NCBI GenBank assembly: GCA_026129305.1
Contig: JAHCII010000001.1
Coordinates: 299,909-363,908, forward strand
Length of the DNA: 64,000 bases
Direction of reading: 5' to 3'
DNA from: Anaerolineales bacterium
GTDB taxonomy: Bacteria; Chloroflexota; Anaerolineae; Anaerolineales; UBA11579
Under the pieces are notes generated by a model. That model was not told where the DNA came from. It saw nothing but the letters and a program-made list of their open reading frames with translations, and made no database searches. Below are positions 32,764-41,983 of the stretch, piece by piece (the first letter of the stretch is position 1; every line of letters starts with the position of its first letter). A program made the position numbers and the translations under genes.

Positions 32764-33282
32764 ATGCCGCCACCAGACCCCGCCATGATCCGCAGCGCTC
32801 AACGCGACCGCGCCCAGTTCGCGGCGATCTATGAGCATTACGTCCAGCCTGTGTTCCGCTACCTGTTCAGCCGGGTGGGCAACCGCCAGGATGCCGAAGA
32901 GCTGACCGCCCAGACCTTTCTGGCGGCGCTGGAGAGTTTGCCGGGCTATCGACACCGCGGCGCCTTCAGCGCCTGGTTGTTCTCGATTGCCCGGCGCAAA
33001 GCCGCCGACCACTTCCGCCGCCAAAGCCGCGCCGGCCGCCCCGCTGCGCCAGACGAAGTCGAGCAACTGGCGGCGGCTTCCGCTCAAGGACAGCTTGAAC
33101 TCGCCGCGTTGATCGCCGGGTTGCCCACGGCTGAGCGCGAATTGCTGCAGTTACGCTACGTGGCCGACTTGAGCTTCACTGAGATCGGCGCGCTGCTGGG
33201 CCGCAAACCGGACACGGTCAAGAAAAGCGTCTATCGCTTGCTGGCGCGTTTACACGCTGAAATGGAGTCCCCCAATGAGTGA
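32764..33282 (+). CDS. ECF-type RNA polymerase sigma factor
   Basis: A 172-residue sigma-70 family member with only regions 2 and 4. Region 2 is IYEHYVQPVFRYLFSRVGNRQDAEELTAQTFLAALE; region 4 is LPTAERELLQLRYVADLSFTEIGALLGRKPDTVKKSVYRLLARL. ECF factors direct transcription in response to an outside signal and are held by a membrane partner. The stop overlaps the next gene by 8 bp, so that gene is the probable anti-sigma factor. It is divergent from the GntR gene. Confidence 0.93.
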   Translation: MPPPDPAMIRSAQRDRAQFAAIYEHYVQPVFRYLFSRVGNRQDAEELTAQTFLAALESLPGYRHRGAFSAWLFSIARRKAADHFRRQSRAGRPAAPDEVEQLAAASAQGQLELAALIAGLPTAERELLQLRYVADLSFTEIGALLGRKPDTVKKSVYRLLARLHAEMESPNE

Positions 33283-35533
33283 CCAGCCCGCTGCCTATTT
33301 TGAAGAGCAAGTGCGCGCCACCCTGGCTGCGCCGGGGGCTGAAGCAACCTTTGTTCACCGCCTGCGCCAGCAACTCTTGGCAGAGGCCGCCGCCCCGCCG
33401 CGGCACCCCGCATGGCGGCGCGAGCTGGCGCTGGGCGCCGCGGCGCTCTTGCTGGCAGTGGTTTTGGCCCTCGGTCCGGGGCGGGTGCTGGCCCAGCAGG
33501 TGCTGGACTGGTTGGGCGGATACATCCCCGGCATCGGTTTCGTGCAGACTGAAGGCGGCTTGCGCGTTCTGGAAAGTCCCGTGACGGTTGAACGCGATGG
33601 CATCACCCTGCGCGTGGAGCAGGGTGTGATCGATGACCAGCGCACACGGCTGACGATCTTTTTCGAAGGCATTCGTCCCGATCAGTGGCCTAACGACGAA
33701 GCCGATGCGGGCTGCCTGCTGAACCCGTACCTGCTTACGCCGGAGGGCGAGCGCTTTGAAAGCTACCATGCCAGCGGAGGCGGCGGGCTCAATTGGCGAG
33801 AGATCAACTTGGAGACAACCAGCCTGCCGGCAGACGTGGGCCTGGTCACATTGGTCGCCCCTTGTGTGCCAGGCACCCGCACAGACAATGCTCTGCAGGA
33901 TTGGCAGGCCTCCCTCAACTTCATCCCGGCCCCGGAGGGCTTTGAAGTGCTCCCGATCGTGCGCCTGCCGCACAACCCGCAAGAGACACCCCCACCCGCG
34001 GACGGAATCCGTCTTTCGGTCAATCAATTGGTGGAGGTCGAAGGCGGCTACCTGTTCCCCGTGTCCTTTTCCTGGGCGGATACGCCGTATGAGTTCGTCT
34101 CAATTTCTGAGCTTGAACTGCTGGATGCCAACGGCAGCCGCGTGCTGTTTGAAGTGGACTATGCCAATAACTCCAGTGACTGGGAGAATAAATTAGAAAC
34201 CTGGAGCATTCGCACCCAGACGACACAGATCGCTTCACCTCTGACGTTTCGCCTGCAAACGGTAACCACCTCACGCCAGCTGAGCACAGAGCAGAGGCCG
34301 GTGGTGGAGATTGACCTGGGGGACAACCCTCAAGATCAACAAGTCTGGCCGCTAAACCAGACCCTTACCGTGGACGGTTACCAGCTTGAGGTGTTAACGG
34401 CGCGCTTTGTGGCCGCGGCGGATGGCAACTTTGGGCTGCAGCTGACGATACAGCTGGATGAACAGCTGAACTCTGTCGGCTTTATTGACCCAGACAACCA
34501 GAGCCAGATGCTGTTTGGCGGGGGTGGCGGCGGAGGGGATGGCTCCATGGCCCAAATGATTGGCTATGACTATCTGCCGCGCGGCCTGCGCCGGATTGAG
34601 CTGTCCCATATGGAAGTGGTGGTTGAAGGCCCCTGGGAGACCCAGGTAGATCTGCCCCATGCGGCGCCCCAAACCACAACCAGCCAGCCCGAAACATCCG
34701 GCGCCTGCTTTAGTCGCTTGAGCTACCCGCAAGATGCCCAGCCAGCTGTGCTTGAGTGGCTGACCGGGACCGTGCTAGTCCAGGATTTCTCGGCCGGCGG
34801 TCCCCTGCCCGAGTTGGTCCTGATTTCGCTGCCGGACGCTCAACGCCAAACCATCGCGACCGGCAGCTCGGCCTTTCTCTCGCCGGATGGCGGCCAGGTG
34901 GCTTATGCCCGCGACGGCCTGCGCCTGTTTGATATCACCAGTGGGCAGGACCGTCTGTTATTGGCCGGCAACCGCTATCGCCCGCTGGCCTGGTCGCCGG
35001 ATGGGGCGCAATTGCTGCTGGGCGGCGACAGCTTGGCTGTGCTTAACGCGGATGGCAGCCACTTACGGGCTGTGCCCGGCGACACACAGTATGTTGTCGC
35101 TGTGGCAGGCTGGCCGCCTGAGGGCCAACAGATCGTGGTCAGCCGCCTGAGCGCCAATGGCACGGAATTGCAGTCTTTGGACTTGAACAGCGGCGCCACG
35201 CAAAGCTTGCATGTCTTCAATAATGTGAAGGGCGGATTCCCGACCTTGTCGCCAGATGGGCGCTATGCTACTTATGGCGAACAGCTCTTCGGCGGCTTCA
35301 ATTACAGCCTGCATCTGGTCGAACTGCCCCAGGGGGCCGTGCGGGTACTGGCTGAATCTGACGCAGAGCTTCAGTTCTCTGCCGGGGCCTGGATGGGTGC
35401 TGACTGGCTGCTGGTCAACGTGCTGGACGCAAACCGCTCCACCTGGGGGCCGCCACTACTCTTGAATATAAGTGACTGCAAGGTGTACACGCTGCCGCTG
35501 CCCGGCCTGCAGGTGATGGGCTGGGCGCCTTGA
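33275..35533 (+). CDS. Large membrane-anchored partner of the ECF sigma factor (beta-propeller C-terminus)
   Basis: A 752-residue protein. The first ~45 residues are cytoplasmic, one membrane helix follows (about 50-70), and the rest is extracytoplasmic. The middle resembles DUF4179-type anti-sigma sensor regions (GITLRVEQGVIDDQRTRLTIFFEG). The C-terminal ~270 residues carry repeated SPDG motifs (LSPDGGQVAYARDG, WSPDGAQLLLGGD, LSPDGRYATYG) of a TolB/WD40-like propeller. A Gly run (GGGGGGGDG) separates the two. The 8-bp overlap with the sigma gene suggests an anti-sigma sensor; the zinc-binding ZAS motif is absent. Confidence 0.8.
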   Translation: MSDQPAAYFEEQVRATLAAPGAEATFVHRLRQQLLAEAAAPPRHPAWRRELALGAAALLLAVVLALGPGRVLAQQVLDWLGGYIPGIGFVQTEGGLRVLESPVTVERDGITLRVEQGVIDDQRTRLTIFFEGIRPDQWPNDEADAGCLLNPYLLTPEGERFESYHASGGGGLNWREINLETTSLPADVGLVTLVAPCVPGTRTDNALQDWQASLNFIPAPEGFEVLPIVRLPHNPQETPPPADGIRLSVNQLVEVEGGYLFPVSFSWADTPYEFVSISELELLDANGSRVLFEVDYANNSSDWENKLETWSIRTQTTQIASPLTFRLQTVTTSRQLSTEQRPVVEIDLGDNPQDQQVWPLNQTLTVDGYQLEVLTARFVAAADGNFGLQLTIQLDEQLNSVGFIDPDNQSQMLFGGGGGGGDGSMAQMIGYDYLPRGLRRIELSHMEVVVEGPWETQVDLPHAAPQTTTSQPETSGACFSRLSYPQDAQPAVLEWLTGTVLVQDFSAGGPLPELVLISLPDAQRQTIATGSSAFLSPDGGQVAYARDGLRLFDITSGQDRLLLAGNRYRPLAWSPDGAQLLLGGDSLAVLNADGSHLRAVPGDTQYVVAVAGWPPEGQQIVVSRLSANGTELQSLDLNSGATQSLHVFNNVKGGFPTLSPDGRYATYGEQLFGGFNYSLHLVELPQGAVRVLAESDAELQFSAGAWMGADWLLVNVLDANRSTWGPPLLLNISDCKVYTLPLPGLQVMGWAP

Positions 35534-35545
35534 GGCAAACCGGCC

Positions 35546-35551
35546 TATAAT
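35546..35551 (+). promoter_or_regulatory. -10 element of the gene at 35560
   Basis: TATAAT 8 nt before the ATG; TTTGGGGC lies between and could act as a very close ribosome site. Confidence 0.4.
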
Positions 35552-35559
35552 TTTGGGGC

Positions 35560-36063
35560 ATGCAATTTGACCGAACCTTGATTGTGGCAGCGGCATTGGT
35601 GGTACCGCCCACGCTGCTTGGCTTTGCTCCCCGCGACCCGGCCGGTTGGTTGCTGGCCCTTGCTGCCGGCCTTGGCCTGACGGCCTTCTTTTACTGGGTG
35701 CAACGCCGCATCCAATCCTTGGGGCGCGGCCAGTTGGGCCGCGAGATGGCGTTGGGCGCCTTGCTGCAGCCTCTGGCTGGCGCAGGATTGGTCAGCAGCC
35801 TTATGCTGGGCCGGATGTTGCTGGGCAGCTTGATCAACCCAGCCCAGGCCGCGGCCATAGCCACCCCAGGGCTGGACCCACTGACCGAGGGCCACCGGCC
35901 GTTTGCCCTGGCTGCCGACCTGGTGGAACTGGGCCTTGGCGGTTTGGCCGCCTTCGGCGTCTGGGCCTTGAACGTCTGCGGCCTGTCAATCCTGGCCTTG
36001 TTGTTTGCCTTGCTTTATCCACCGCTGCGCAATTGGCTGGGGCGCCCAACCCAAACGCCATGA
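35560..36063 (+). CDS. Multi-helix membrane protein of unknown function
   Basis: A 167-residue hydrophobic protein with about five membrane helices and a conserved-looking charged loop (YWVQRRIQSLGRGQLGREMALG). I do not recognise the family. The stop TGA overlaps the ATG of the AraC-type regulator (36060-36063), so the pair is translationally coupled. The preceding -10 box is only 8 nt away. Confidence 0.72.
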   Translation: MQFDRTLIVAAALVVPPTLLGFAPRDPAGWLLALAAGLGLTAFFYWVQRRIQSLGRGQLGREMALGALLQPLAGAGLVSSLMLGRMLLGSLINPAQAAAIATPGLDPLTEGHRPFALAADLVELGLGGLAAFGVWALNVCGLSILALLFALLYPPLRNWLGRPTQTP

Positions 36064-36905
36064 CCGTCGCTCACTTGGGTGGCGCAAAGGCTCCTGGCCC
36101 GCCGCTGGACCTTTATGTCGAGACGCTGTGGTATCAAAATATCCCCATCTACCAGGCGCGCGAGATTATTCTGCCCAGTCCCTATGTGGAACTGATCTTC
36201 AACTTTGGCCAGCCCCACCGAGTGTATGAGGGAGCGGACCTGCAGGCCTATCAAGAGCATCCCGTCGCCTGGCTGGCCGGACCGCAGAGCCGCTACATCA
36301 CGATCGAATCGCAGACCAGCCACATGGTCGGGGCCAGACTGAAGCCGGGTGGCGCGGCAGCTCTGTTCCCGCAGGCGGTGAACAGCTTTGCCGACCGCGT
36401 CGTGCCCCTAACCGAGATCATCGGGGTCCAGAAAACCTCCCAACTGCACGCCAGCTTGTTAGCCGCCGGCCCGCTGCGCTTTACCCTGCTGGAAGACTTT
36501 CTGCGTGCCCAACTCGACTCGCAGCGGCGTGGCCTGGCTCTGGTCTTGGCCGCAGTCGCCCGCATGCAGGCGGCCGGCGGCAACATTAACCTGGCCGCGC
36601 TCAGCGCCGAGTTGAACGTCAGTCACAAACACCTTATCCAGCAGTTCACTGTCCTGGTCGGACTGCGGCCCAAGCAGTTCGCCCGGGTGTTGCGTTTCGC
36701 CGCGCTGCTGCCTGGCCTGGCCGCAGACGGCGCGCCGGACTGGGCCGCCTTGGCGCAAATGGCGGGATACCATGACCAGGCGCATTTCAATCGAGAATTC
36801 CAGCGCTTTGCTGGGTTGACGCCCCGCCAATACATCCAGCGGCGCCGGGCCTATCGAGAGGCCTATGACCTGGATGGGGATACGCGCTTTGTCCCATTGG
36901 GTTGA
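36060..36905 (+). CDS. AraC-family transcriptional regulator
   Basis: A 281-residue protein with an N-terminal sensor of the DUF6597 type (ELIFNFGQPHRVYEG..., GARLKPGGAAALFPQAVNSFADRVVPL) and a C-terminal AraC DNA-binding domain. The latter has two helix-turn-helix motifs (LAALSAELNVSHKHLIQQFTVLVGLRPKQFARVLRF and WAALAQMAGYHDQAHFNREFQRFAGLTPRQYIQRR). The start at 36060 overlaps the upstream stop. The inducer and targets are unknown; the coupled membrane protein is a candidate target or sensor. Confidence 0.9.
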   Translation: MTVAHLGGAKAPGPPLDLYVETLWYQNIPIYQAREIILPSPYVELIFNFGQPHRVYEGADLQAYQEHPVAWLAGPQSRYITIESQTSHMVGARLKPGGAAALFPQAVNSFADRVVPLTEIIGVQKTSQLHASLLAAGPLRFTLLEDFLRAQLDSQRRGLALVLAAVARMQAAGGNINLAALSAELNVSHKHLIQQFTVLVGLRPKQFARVLRFAALLPGLAADGAPDWAALAQMAGYHDQAHFNREFQRFAGLTPRQYIQRRRAYREAYDLDGDTRFVPLG

Positions 36906-36983
36906 TCTGCCCGATCTCGGCGCCTATTGTGAGGCCGGCCCAAAGAGTAGAATGAGCGTCCTCCACTCCAGGAAGGAGCTGGC

Positions 36984-37541
36984 ATGCAGCAGCCCCCACT
37001 CACTTTTCGCGAAGTAACCCAGGCCAATTGGGCGGATATGGCCGAGCTGTTCGAAAGCAAGGGCGCACCTGGCTACTGCTGGTGCATGGCTTGGCGGCCG
37101 CTGGCCGGTGACCGCAACAAGGCCAGCAATGCGCAGCGCAAGCAAGCCTTGCAGAGCATGGTGCAGGCGGGGACGCCGGTAGGGATCCTGGCTTACCAGG
37201 GCGACAAAGCGGTGGCCTGGTGCTCGATTGCCCCGCGCCCCAGCCACAATGCGCTGGGCGGCGCGGACTATGTCGACGTAGCCGCGCACCAGGTCTGGTC
37301 GCTGACCTGCTTCTATGTACCGCGTGCCCTGCGCGGCAAGGGCATCATGCGGGGACTGCTGCGCCAGGCAGTCGAGACGGCGCGGGGGCGCGGCGCGCGC
37401 ATCGTCGAGGCCTACCCGGTGGACCCGGACTCGCCCAGCTATCGCTTCATGGGCTTCGTAGCGGCCTTTGAGCAAGCAGGTTTCAGCGAGACCGGCCGGG
37501 CCGGCAGCCGCCGGCATGTGATGCATTTGCGTCTGAGCTAG
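36984..37541 (+). CDS. GNAT-family acetyltransferase
   Basis: A 185-residue N-acetyltransferase. The acetyl-CoA loop is FYVPRALRGKGIMRGLLRQA (R-G-K-G). An early CWCM motif and VWSLTCFYV identify the same subgroup as the gene at 56355-56957. The ATG follows AGGAAGGAG. The substrate is unknown. Confidence 0.88.
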   Translation: MQQPPLTFREVTQANWADMAELFESKGAPGYCWCMAWRPLAGDRNKASNAQRKQALQSMVQAGTPVGILAYQGDKAVAWCSIAPRPSHNALGGADYVDVAAHQVWSLTCFYVPRALRGKGIMRGLLRQAVETARGRGARIVEAYPVDPDSPSYRFMGFVAAFEQAGFSETGRAGSRRHVMHLRLS

Positions 37542-37613
37542 CCGCAGCGCGCACAGTTCGATAACCCCACATGGTAGAATTTTTCGCGAAATACGTCCTT
37601 TCCTGGAGCTGTG

Positions 37614-38501
37614 ATGGAAACCCAAGTAGCCACTTTTGAAGTCAAGGCCGGACTGGCCCAGATGTTGAAAGGCGGCGTGATCATGGATGTGGTCACCGCC
37701 GAGCAAGCCAAGATCGCCGAGAACGCCGGCGCCTGCGCCGTGATGGCTTTGGAGCGCGTCCCCGCCGACATTCGCGCCCACGGCGGCGTGGCCCGCATGA
37801 GCGACCCCGGCCTGATCGAAGACATCATGGCTGCGGTCAGCATCCCGGTCATGGCCAAGGTGCGCATCGGCCACTTCGTGGAGGCGCAGATCCTGGAATA
37901 TCTGGGCGTGGACTACGTGGATGAATCCGAGGTGCTCACCCCGGCCGACGAGGCTCACCACATCAACAAGCATGACTTCAAGATCCCCTTCGTGTGCGGC
38001 TGCCGCAACCTGGGCGAAGCCCTGCGCCGCATCGGTGAAGGCGCGGCCATGATCCGCACCAAAGGCGAAGCCGGCACCGGGGATGTGGTCGAAGCCGTGC
38101 GCCATGCGCGCACCGTGCTGGGCGAGATCCGCCGCCTGCAGACCATGGCGGATGAAGAGCTGTACACCTATGCCAAAGACATCCAGGCGCCCTATGCCCT
38201 GGTCAAGCAGACCAAAGAGTTGGGCCGCCTGCCCGTAGTCAACTTCGCTGCCGGCGGCCTGGCCACCCCGGCCGATGCGGCGCTGATGATGCAGCTGGGC
38301 GTGGATGGCGTATTCGTCGGCTCCGGCATCTTCAAGTCCGGTGACCCGGCCCGGCGCGCCGAGGCCATCGTCAAAGCCACCACCCACTACAAGAACCCTG
38401 AGATCCTGGCGGAAGTCAGCCGCAACCTGGGCGAACCGATGGTCGGCCGCCAGGTGACCGACATCCCCCAGGAAGAATTGCTGGCCAAGCGCGGCTGGTA
38501 A
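37614..38501 (+). CDS. pdxS: Pyridoxal 5'-phosphate synthase, lyase subunit
   Basis: A 295-residue TIM-barrel subunit that makes PLP from ribose 5-phosphate, glyceraldehyde 3-phosphate and ammonia. The conserved Lys in [14 protein letters not shown], phosphate loop [18 protein letters not shown] and [14 protein letters not shown] are all present. ATG 37614 is used (an in-frame GTG is 3 nt earlier) with GGAG upstream. pdxT follows after 59 bp and supplies ammonia. Confidence 0.97.
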   Translation: METQVATFEVKAGLAQMLKGGVIMDVVTAEQAKIAENAGACAVMALERVPADIRAHGGVARMSDPGLIEDIMAAVSIPVMAKVRIGHFVEAQILEYLGVDYVDESEVLTPADEAHHINKHDFKIPFVCGCRNLGEALRRIGEGAAMIRTKGEAGTGDVVEAVRHARTVLGEIRRLQTMADEELYTYAKDIQAPYALVKQTKELGRLPVVNFAAGGLATPADAALMMQLGVDGVFVGSGIFKSGDPARRAEAIVKATTHYKNPEILAEVSRNLGEPMVGRQVTDIPQEELLAKRGW

Positions 38502-38560
38502 ACCAACCAATCTCTACTCTGCCTTAGAGATGAGAGATTAGGGACTAGAGATTCTACCCT

Positions 38561-39145
38561 ATGCGCATTGGTGTCCTCGCCCTGCAGGGTGACTTTGCTG
38601 AGCATTTGGCCGCCCTGGCCCGCCTGGGTGTGGCCACCCGCGAAGTACGCCTGCCCGCTGACCTCGACGGCCTGGATGGGCTGATCATCCCCGGCGGGGA
38701 ATCGACCACCATCGGTAAGCTGGCGGTCGACTTCGGCCTGATCGAGCCGCTGCAGGCATTTGGCCGCGAAAAGTCCATCTGGGGCACCTGCGCCGGAGCC
38801 ATCTTCCTTTCCAAGGATGCTCGCCGCCAGCAACCCCTGCTGGGTCTGATGGACATCACTGTGGAGCGCAACGCCTTCGGCCGCCAGGTACAAAGCTTTG
38901 AGGCTGACTTGCACATCCCGGCCCTCAAGGAAGTCGACCCCAGCGATGCGCCCCTGCATGTGGTTTTCATCCGCGCCCCGCTGATCGAACAGGTTTCCGG
39001 TGACGCCGAGGTGCTGTGCGCTTTGGCCGACGGCCGCATTGTGGCGGCTAAGCAGGGTCACCTGTTGGCCACCTCGTTCCATCCAGAGATCAGTGGGGAC
39101 GACCGCTTCCACAAATATTTCCTGCGGCTGGCCGAGCCCGCATAA
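38561..39145 (+). CDS. pdxT: Pyridoxal 5'-phosphate synthase, glutaminase subunit
   Basis: A 194-residue class I glutamine amidotransferase that feeds ammonia to PdxS. The nucleophile is in IWGTCAGAIFLS and the His-Glu pair in ATSFHPEISGD; the substrate loop PGGESTT is intact. It begins MRIGVLALQGDFAEH, typical of PdxT. The short gap to pdxS contains an imperfect run of GAGATTAGRGA-like repeats and no clear ribosome site. Confidence 0.96.
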   Translation: MRIGVLALQGDFAEHLAALARLGVATREVRLPADLDGLDGLIIPGGESTTIGKLAVDFGLIEPLQAFGREKSIWGTCAGAIFLSKDARRQQPLLGLMDITVERNAFGRQVQSFEADLHIPALKEVDPSDAPLHVVFIRAPLIEQVSGDAEVLCALADGRIVAAKQGHLLATSFHPEISGDDRFHKYFLRLAEPA

Positions 39146-39208
39146 GAATTACATAATCTTTACAAATGCGCCCACGCGGCGGCCAAGGCGCTGTTGTAGA
39201 ATAGTTGC

Positions 39209-40147
39209 GTGGTAAGCGCTTTTACAATTACAAAGTATGTCCAGTTCCGCCAAGCGACCCGGCGGGCCGTGTTCCTCAACAGCCAAGTCTTACACACACG
39301 CGGCACCCGCTCTCTGTCGCTGGGCGCGCTGTTCTCCCCATTGTCTCCGCTTACCGGCATTTACACCTACGCTTCCGAAAGAGCCGGCCAAGGTTCTTCT
39401 CTGTTCGCTCAGGTCTACCATCCCGAAGGATCGGGCGCGGCTTACTGCCTGTTCCTGGCACCGGCCAGGGCCATCAACGCCGCGGCCGTGGCCCAGCTGC
39501 TGGATGACATGATTGCCGACCTGGGCAATCACGGTGTGCACCACCTGGTGGCCGAGGTGGATGAGCAGCACCAGGTGGTAAGTCTGCTGCGCAAGAATGG
39601 CTTCAGCATCTACACCCGTCAACAGGTGTGGCGCGTCACTCAGGACCCGGCCCCGCGGGCGCAGGCCAGCTGGCGGCCGATGGAAGCGCGCGACCATCTG
39701 ACCGCCGACTTGCTGCACAAGGCCGTGGTCCCCGGCCAGGTGCTGCAGATGGAACTGCAGCCACGCAACCAGCGCGAGAGCTTTGCTTATTACCGCCAGG
39801 GCGAAATGCTGGCCTTCGCAGAAGTCGAACCTGGCTCCAGAGGCCTATGGGTGCAGCCTTTCGTGCACCCGGATGCGGTGCCCTTTGAACAGCCTCTGGC
39901 GGAGCTGCTTTCCCACCTGGGCCCGGCGCCGCGCAAACCCATCTATGTGGTCTTGCGCGCCTACCAGGACTGGCTGCAGAGCGCTCTGCAAGATCTGGGC
40001 GGCCGCCCCGGGCCGCGGCAGGTGGTTATGGTGCGCCGCACCAGTTTGCCGCTGCCTGTGGAAGACCCCCTGCTGCGCCTGGCCCTGTCTGGCCGGCCAG
40101 ACCCCAGCACACCAATTCGTGCCCGGCAAACGTTTTACGAGAACTAA
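39209..40147 (+). CDS. GNAT-like protein of unknown function
   Basis: A 312-residue protein with a GTG start. Residues 40-150 resemble a GNAT fold (HHLVAEVDEQHQVVSLLRKNGFSIYTRQQVWRV), and a second similar half may follow (YYRQGEMLAFAEVEPGSRGLWVQPFVHPDA). There is no clean acetyl-CoA loop. TAGAAT at 39197-39202 is 6 nt before the GTG, so it is probably leaderless. The stop TAA overlaps the ATG of the R3H ATPase (TAATG), so the two are coupled. Confidence 0.7.
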   Translation: MVSAFTITKYVQFRQATRRAVFLNSQVLHTRGTRSLSLGALFSPLSPLTGIYTYASERAGQGSSLFAQVYHPEGSGAAYCLFLAPARAINAAAVAQLLDDMIADLGNHGVHHLVAEVDEQHQVVSLLRKNGFSIYTRQQVWRVTQDPAPRAQASWRPMEARDHLTADLLHKAVVPGQVLQMELQPRNQRESFAYYRQGEMLAFAEVEPGSRGLWVQPFVHPDAVPFEQPLAELLSHLGPAPRKPIYVVLRAYQDWLQSALQDLGGRPGPRQVVMVRRTSLPLPVEDPLLRLALSGRPDPSTPIRARQTFYEN

Positions 40148-41793
40148 TGGACGTTTTTATGACACGACGAGAAATCACAGACGATCTGGACGCCCTGCTT
40201 TCCGCCTTGCCCAAGGATATTGAGCGGGCGGTGCGCGAGCGCAACCACAGCGCCGATCTGCTGGAAGTCATCCTGGACTTGGGGCGCATGCCCACCGTGC
40301 GCACCTCCAGCGAAGAAGCTGTGGTGCTGGAGCGCGAGATCACCCATGAAGACATCGCTCATGTGGTTCAAGGTCTGGGCGATTTTGACGAAGACAATCG
40401 CGCCGGCATCGAGCGCACCCTGCACCGCATCTCCGGCATTCGCAACCGCCGCGGCGACGTCGTCGGCCTGACGCTGCGCGTGGGCCGCGCCGTCTTCGGC
40501 ACCTTTGACATCATCAAGGACCTCATTGAAGACGGAAAGAGCCTGCTGCTGCTGGGCCGCCCCGGTGTGGGCAAGACCACCCTGCTGCGTGAAGCGGCCC
40601 GCTATCTGGCTGAGGGCAAGCGCGTGGTGATCGTGGACACCTCCAACGAGATCGGCGGCGACGGCGACGTGCCGCACCCGGCGGTGGGCCGCGCCCGCCG
40701 CATGCAGGTGGCCACGCCGTCACGCCAGCACGAAGTCATGATCGAAGCCGTGGAGAACCACAACCCGGAAGTGATCGTCATCGACGAGATCGGCCGGGAG
40801 CTGGAAGCTATGGCCGCCCGCACCATCGCCGAGCGCGGTGTGCAGTTGATCGGTACAGCCCATGGCAATTCACTCGAAAATCTGATGCTCAACCCGACCT
40901 TGTCCGACCTGGTCGGCGGCATCGAATCCGTCACCCTTTCCGACGAAGAAGCCCGCCGCCGCGGCACCCAGAAGACCGTGCTGGAACGCCGCTCGCCGCC
41001 CACGTTTGACGTGCTGGTCGAGATCCAGCACCGCAACACCTTGGCGGTGCACCGCGATGTGGCCGCCGCGGTGGATGCCTTGCTGCGCGGTTACCCGCTT
41101 TCGCCGGAGCTGCGCACCCGCGGCGAAAATGGCGAGGTCCACATCCAGGCTGGCATGGCGCCGCCGCGCCAACCGGCGCGCGGCAACAGCAACGGTGGCT
41201 CCTCCGGCCCGCGGCGCAGCGAAGCACCGCCTATAGCACCGGAGCAGGCCTACGCCCGCCGCCCGGCGGGCGAACAAGCCGAGTTGGACATGGAATTGCC
41301 GCCGCGGCGCAGCTCGGCGAGCAACCTGAAACCCGTGCGCATTTATCCTTATGGTGTGGCCCGCAACCGCCTGGCGAACGCCGCCAAGCGTCTGGGCCTT
41401 CCGGTGGTGCCGGTCAACGAAGCGGGCGAGGCGGACGTGCTGGTCACGCTGCGCTCGTATTACCGCAAACGACAGCGCGCCATTGTGGATGCTGAGCAGC
41501 GCGGCACGCCGGTGTATGTGCTGCGCGCCAACACCATCACTCAGATGGAGCGCTTCCTGAGCGGCCTGTTCGACCTGCCCGGCGCGGCAGAAGAAGAGGT
41601 TAGCGTCGAGGACCAGATGCAGTCCACACAACAGGCGATCAATGCCGTACTTAACGGCGAACGCTGGGTGGAACTGGCCCCGGCCAGTTCCTATGTGCGC
41701 CGCCTGCAGCACGCTTTGGCGCAGCAGTCCAACCTGGTGTCACACTCCTATGGCAAAGAGCCCAACCGGCGGGTGCGGATTTTTCGAGAATAG
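40147..41793 (+). CDS. R3H-domain AAA ATPase (Ycf45/SpoIIIAA-like)
   Basis: A 548-residue protein. Residues ~60-330 form an ATPase related to SpoIIIAA/Ycf45: Walker A LLLGRPGVGKTTLLREAARYL, Walker B NPEVIVIDEIGRELEA and the conserved GTAHGNSLENLMLNP. A low-complexity linker (~340-395) and a helical region follow. The C-terminus is an R3H single-stranded nucleic-acid-binding domain (SSYVRRLQHALAQQSNLVSHSYGKEPNRRVRIF). The role is unknown in bacteria and chloroplasts. It is coupled to the upstream gene by TAATG. Confidence 0.92.
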   Translation: MDVFMTRREITDDLDALLSALPKDIERAVRERNHSADLLEVILDLGRMPTVRTSSEEAVVLEREITHEDIAHVVQGLGDFDEDNRAGIERTLHRISGIRNRRGDVVGLTLRVGRAVFGTFDIIKDLIEDGKSLLLLGRPGVGKTTLLREAARYLAEGKRVVIVDTSNEIGGDGDVPHPAVGRARRMQVATPSRQHEVMIEAVENHNPEVIVIDEIGRELEAMAARTIAERGVQLIGTAHGNSLENLMLNPTLSDLVGGIESVTLSDEEARRRGTQKTVLERRSPPTFDVLVEIQHRNTLAVHRDVAAAVDALLRGYPLSPELRTRGENGEVHIQAGMAPPRQPARGNSNGGSSGPRRSEAPPIAPEQAYARRPAGEQAELDMELPPRRSSASNLKPVRIYPYGVARNRLANAAKRLGLPVVPVNEAGEADVLVTLRSYYRKRQRAIVDAEQRGTPVYVLRANTITQMERFLSGLFDLPGAAEEEVSVEDQMQSTQQAINAVLNGERWVELAPASSYVRRLQHALAQQSNLVSHSYGKEPNRRVRIFRE

Positions 41794-41811
41794 ATCATCT
41801 GTGCGTGGATT

Positions 41812-41980
41812 TGTTATAATAGCTAAACACTTCGTTAACTGATTTTTTAACGTCGAAAGTCTCCGCGCAGGTGGTTTGCGCTCTTATTCTTTGAGTTCCC
41901 AGATTACTAGGATGGCAATACGCTTGTCCTAAATTTGGACGGCGGTTCTGCGCGCGAGAGGCTTTGACAAAGGAGGCCGC
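41812..41980 (+). promoter_or_regulatory. Extended -10 promoter and structured leader of asnB
   Basis: TGTTATAAT (41812-41820) is an extended -10. The ~155-nt leader has CGTTAA/TTAACG near its start, then CGCGCAG (41864-41870) paired with CTGCGCG (41948-41954). This encloses GTCC...GGAC (41926-41940). The ribosome site AGGAGG is at 41971-41976. No known riboswitch was recognised. Confidence 0.5.
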
Positions 41981-41983
41981 AGC

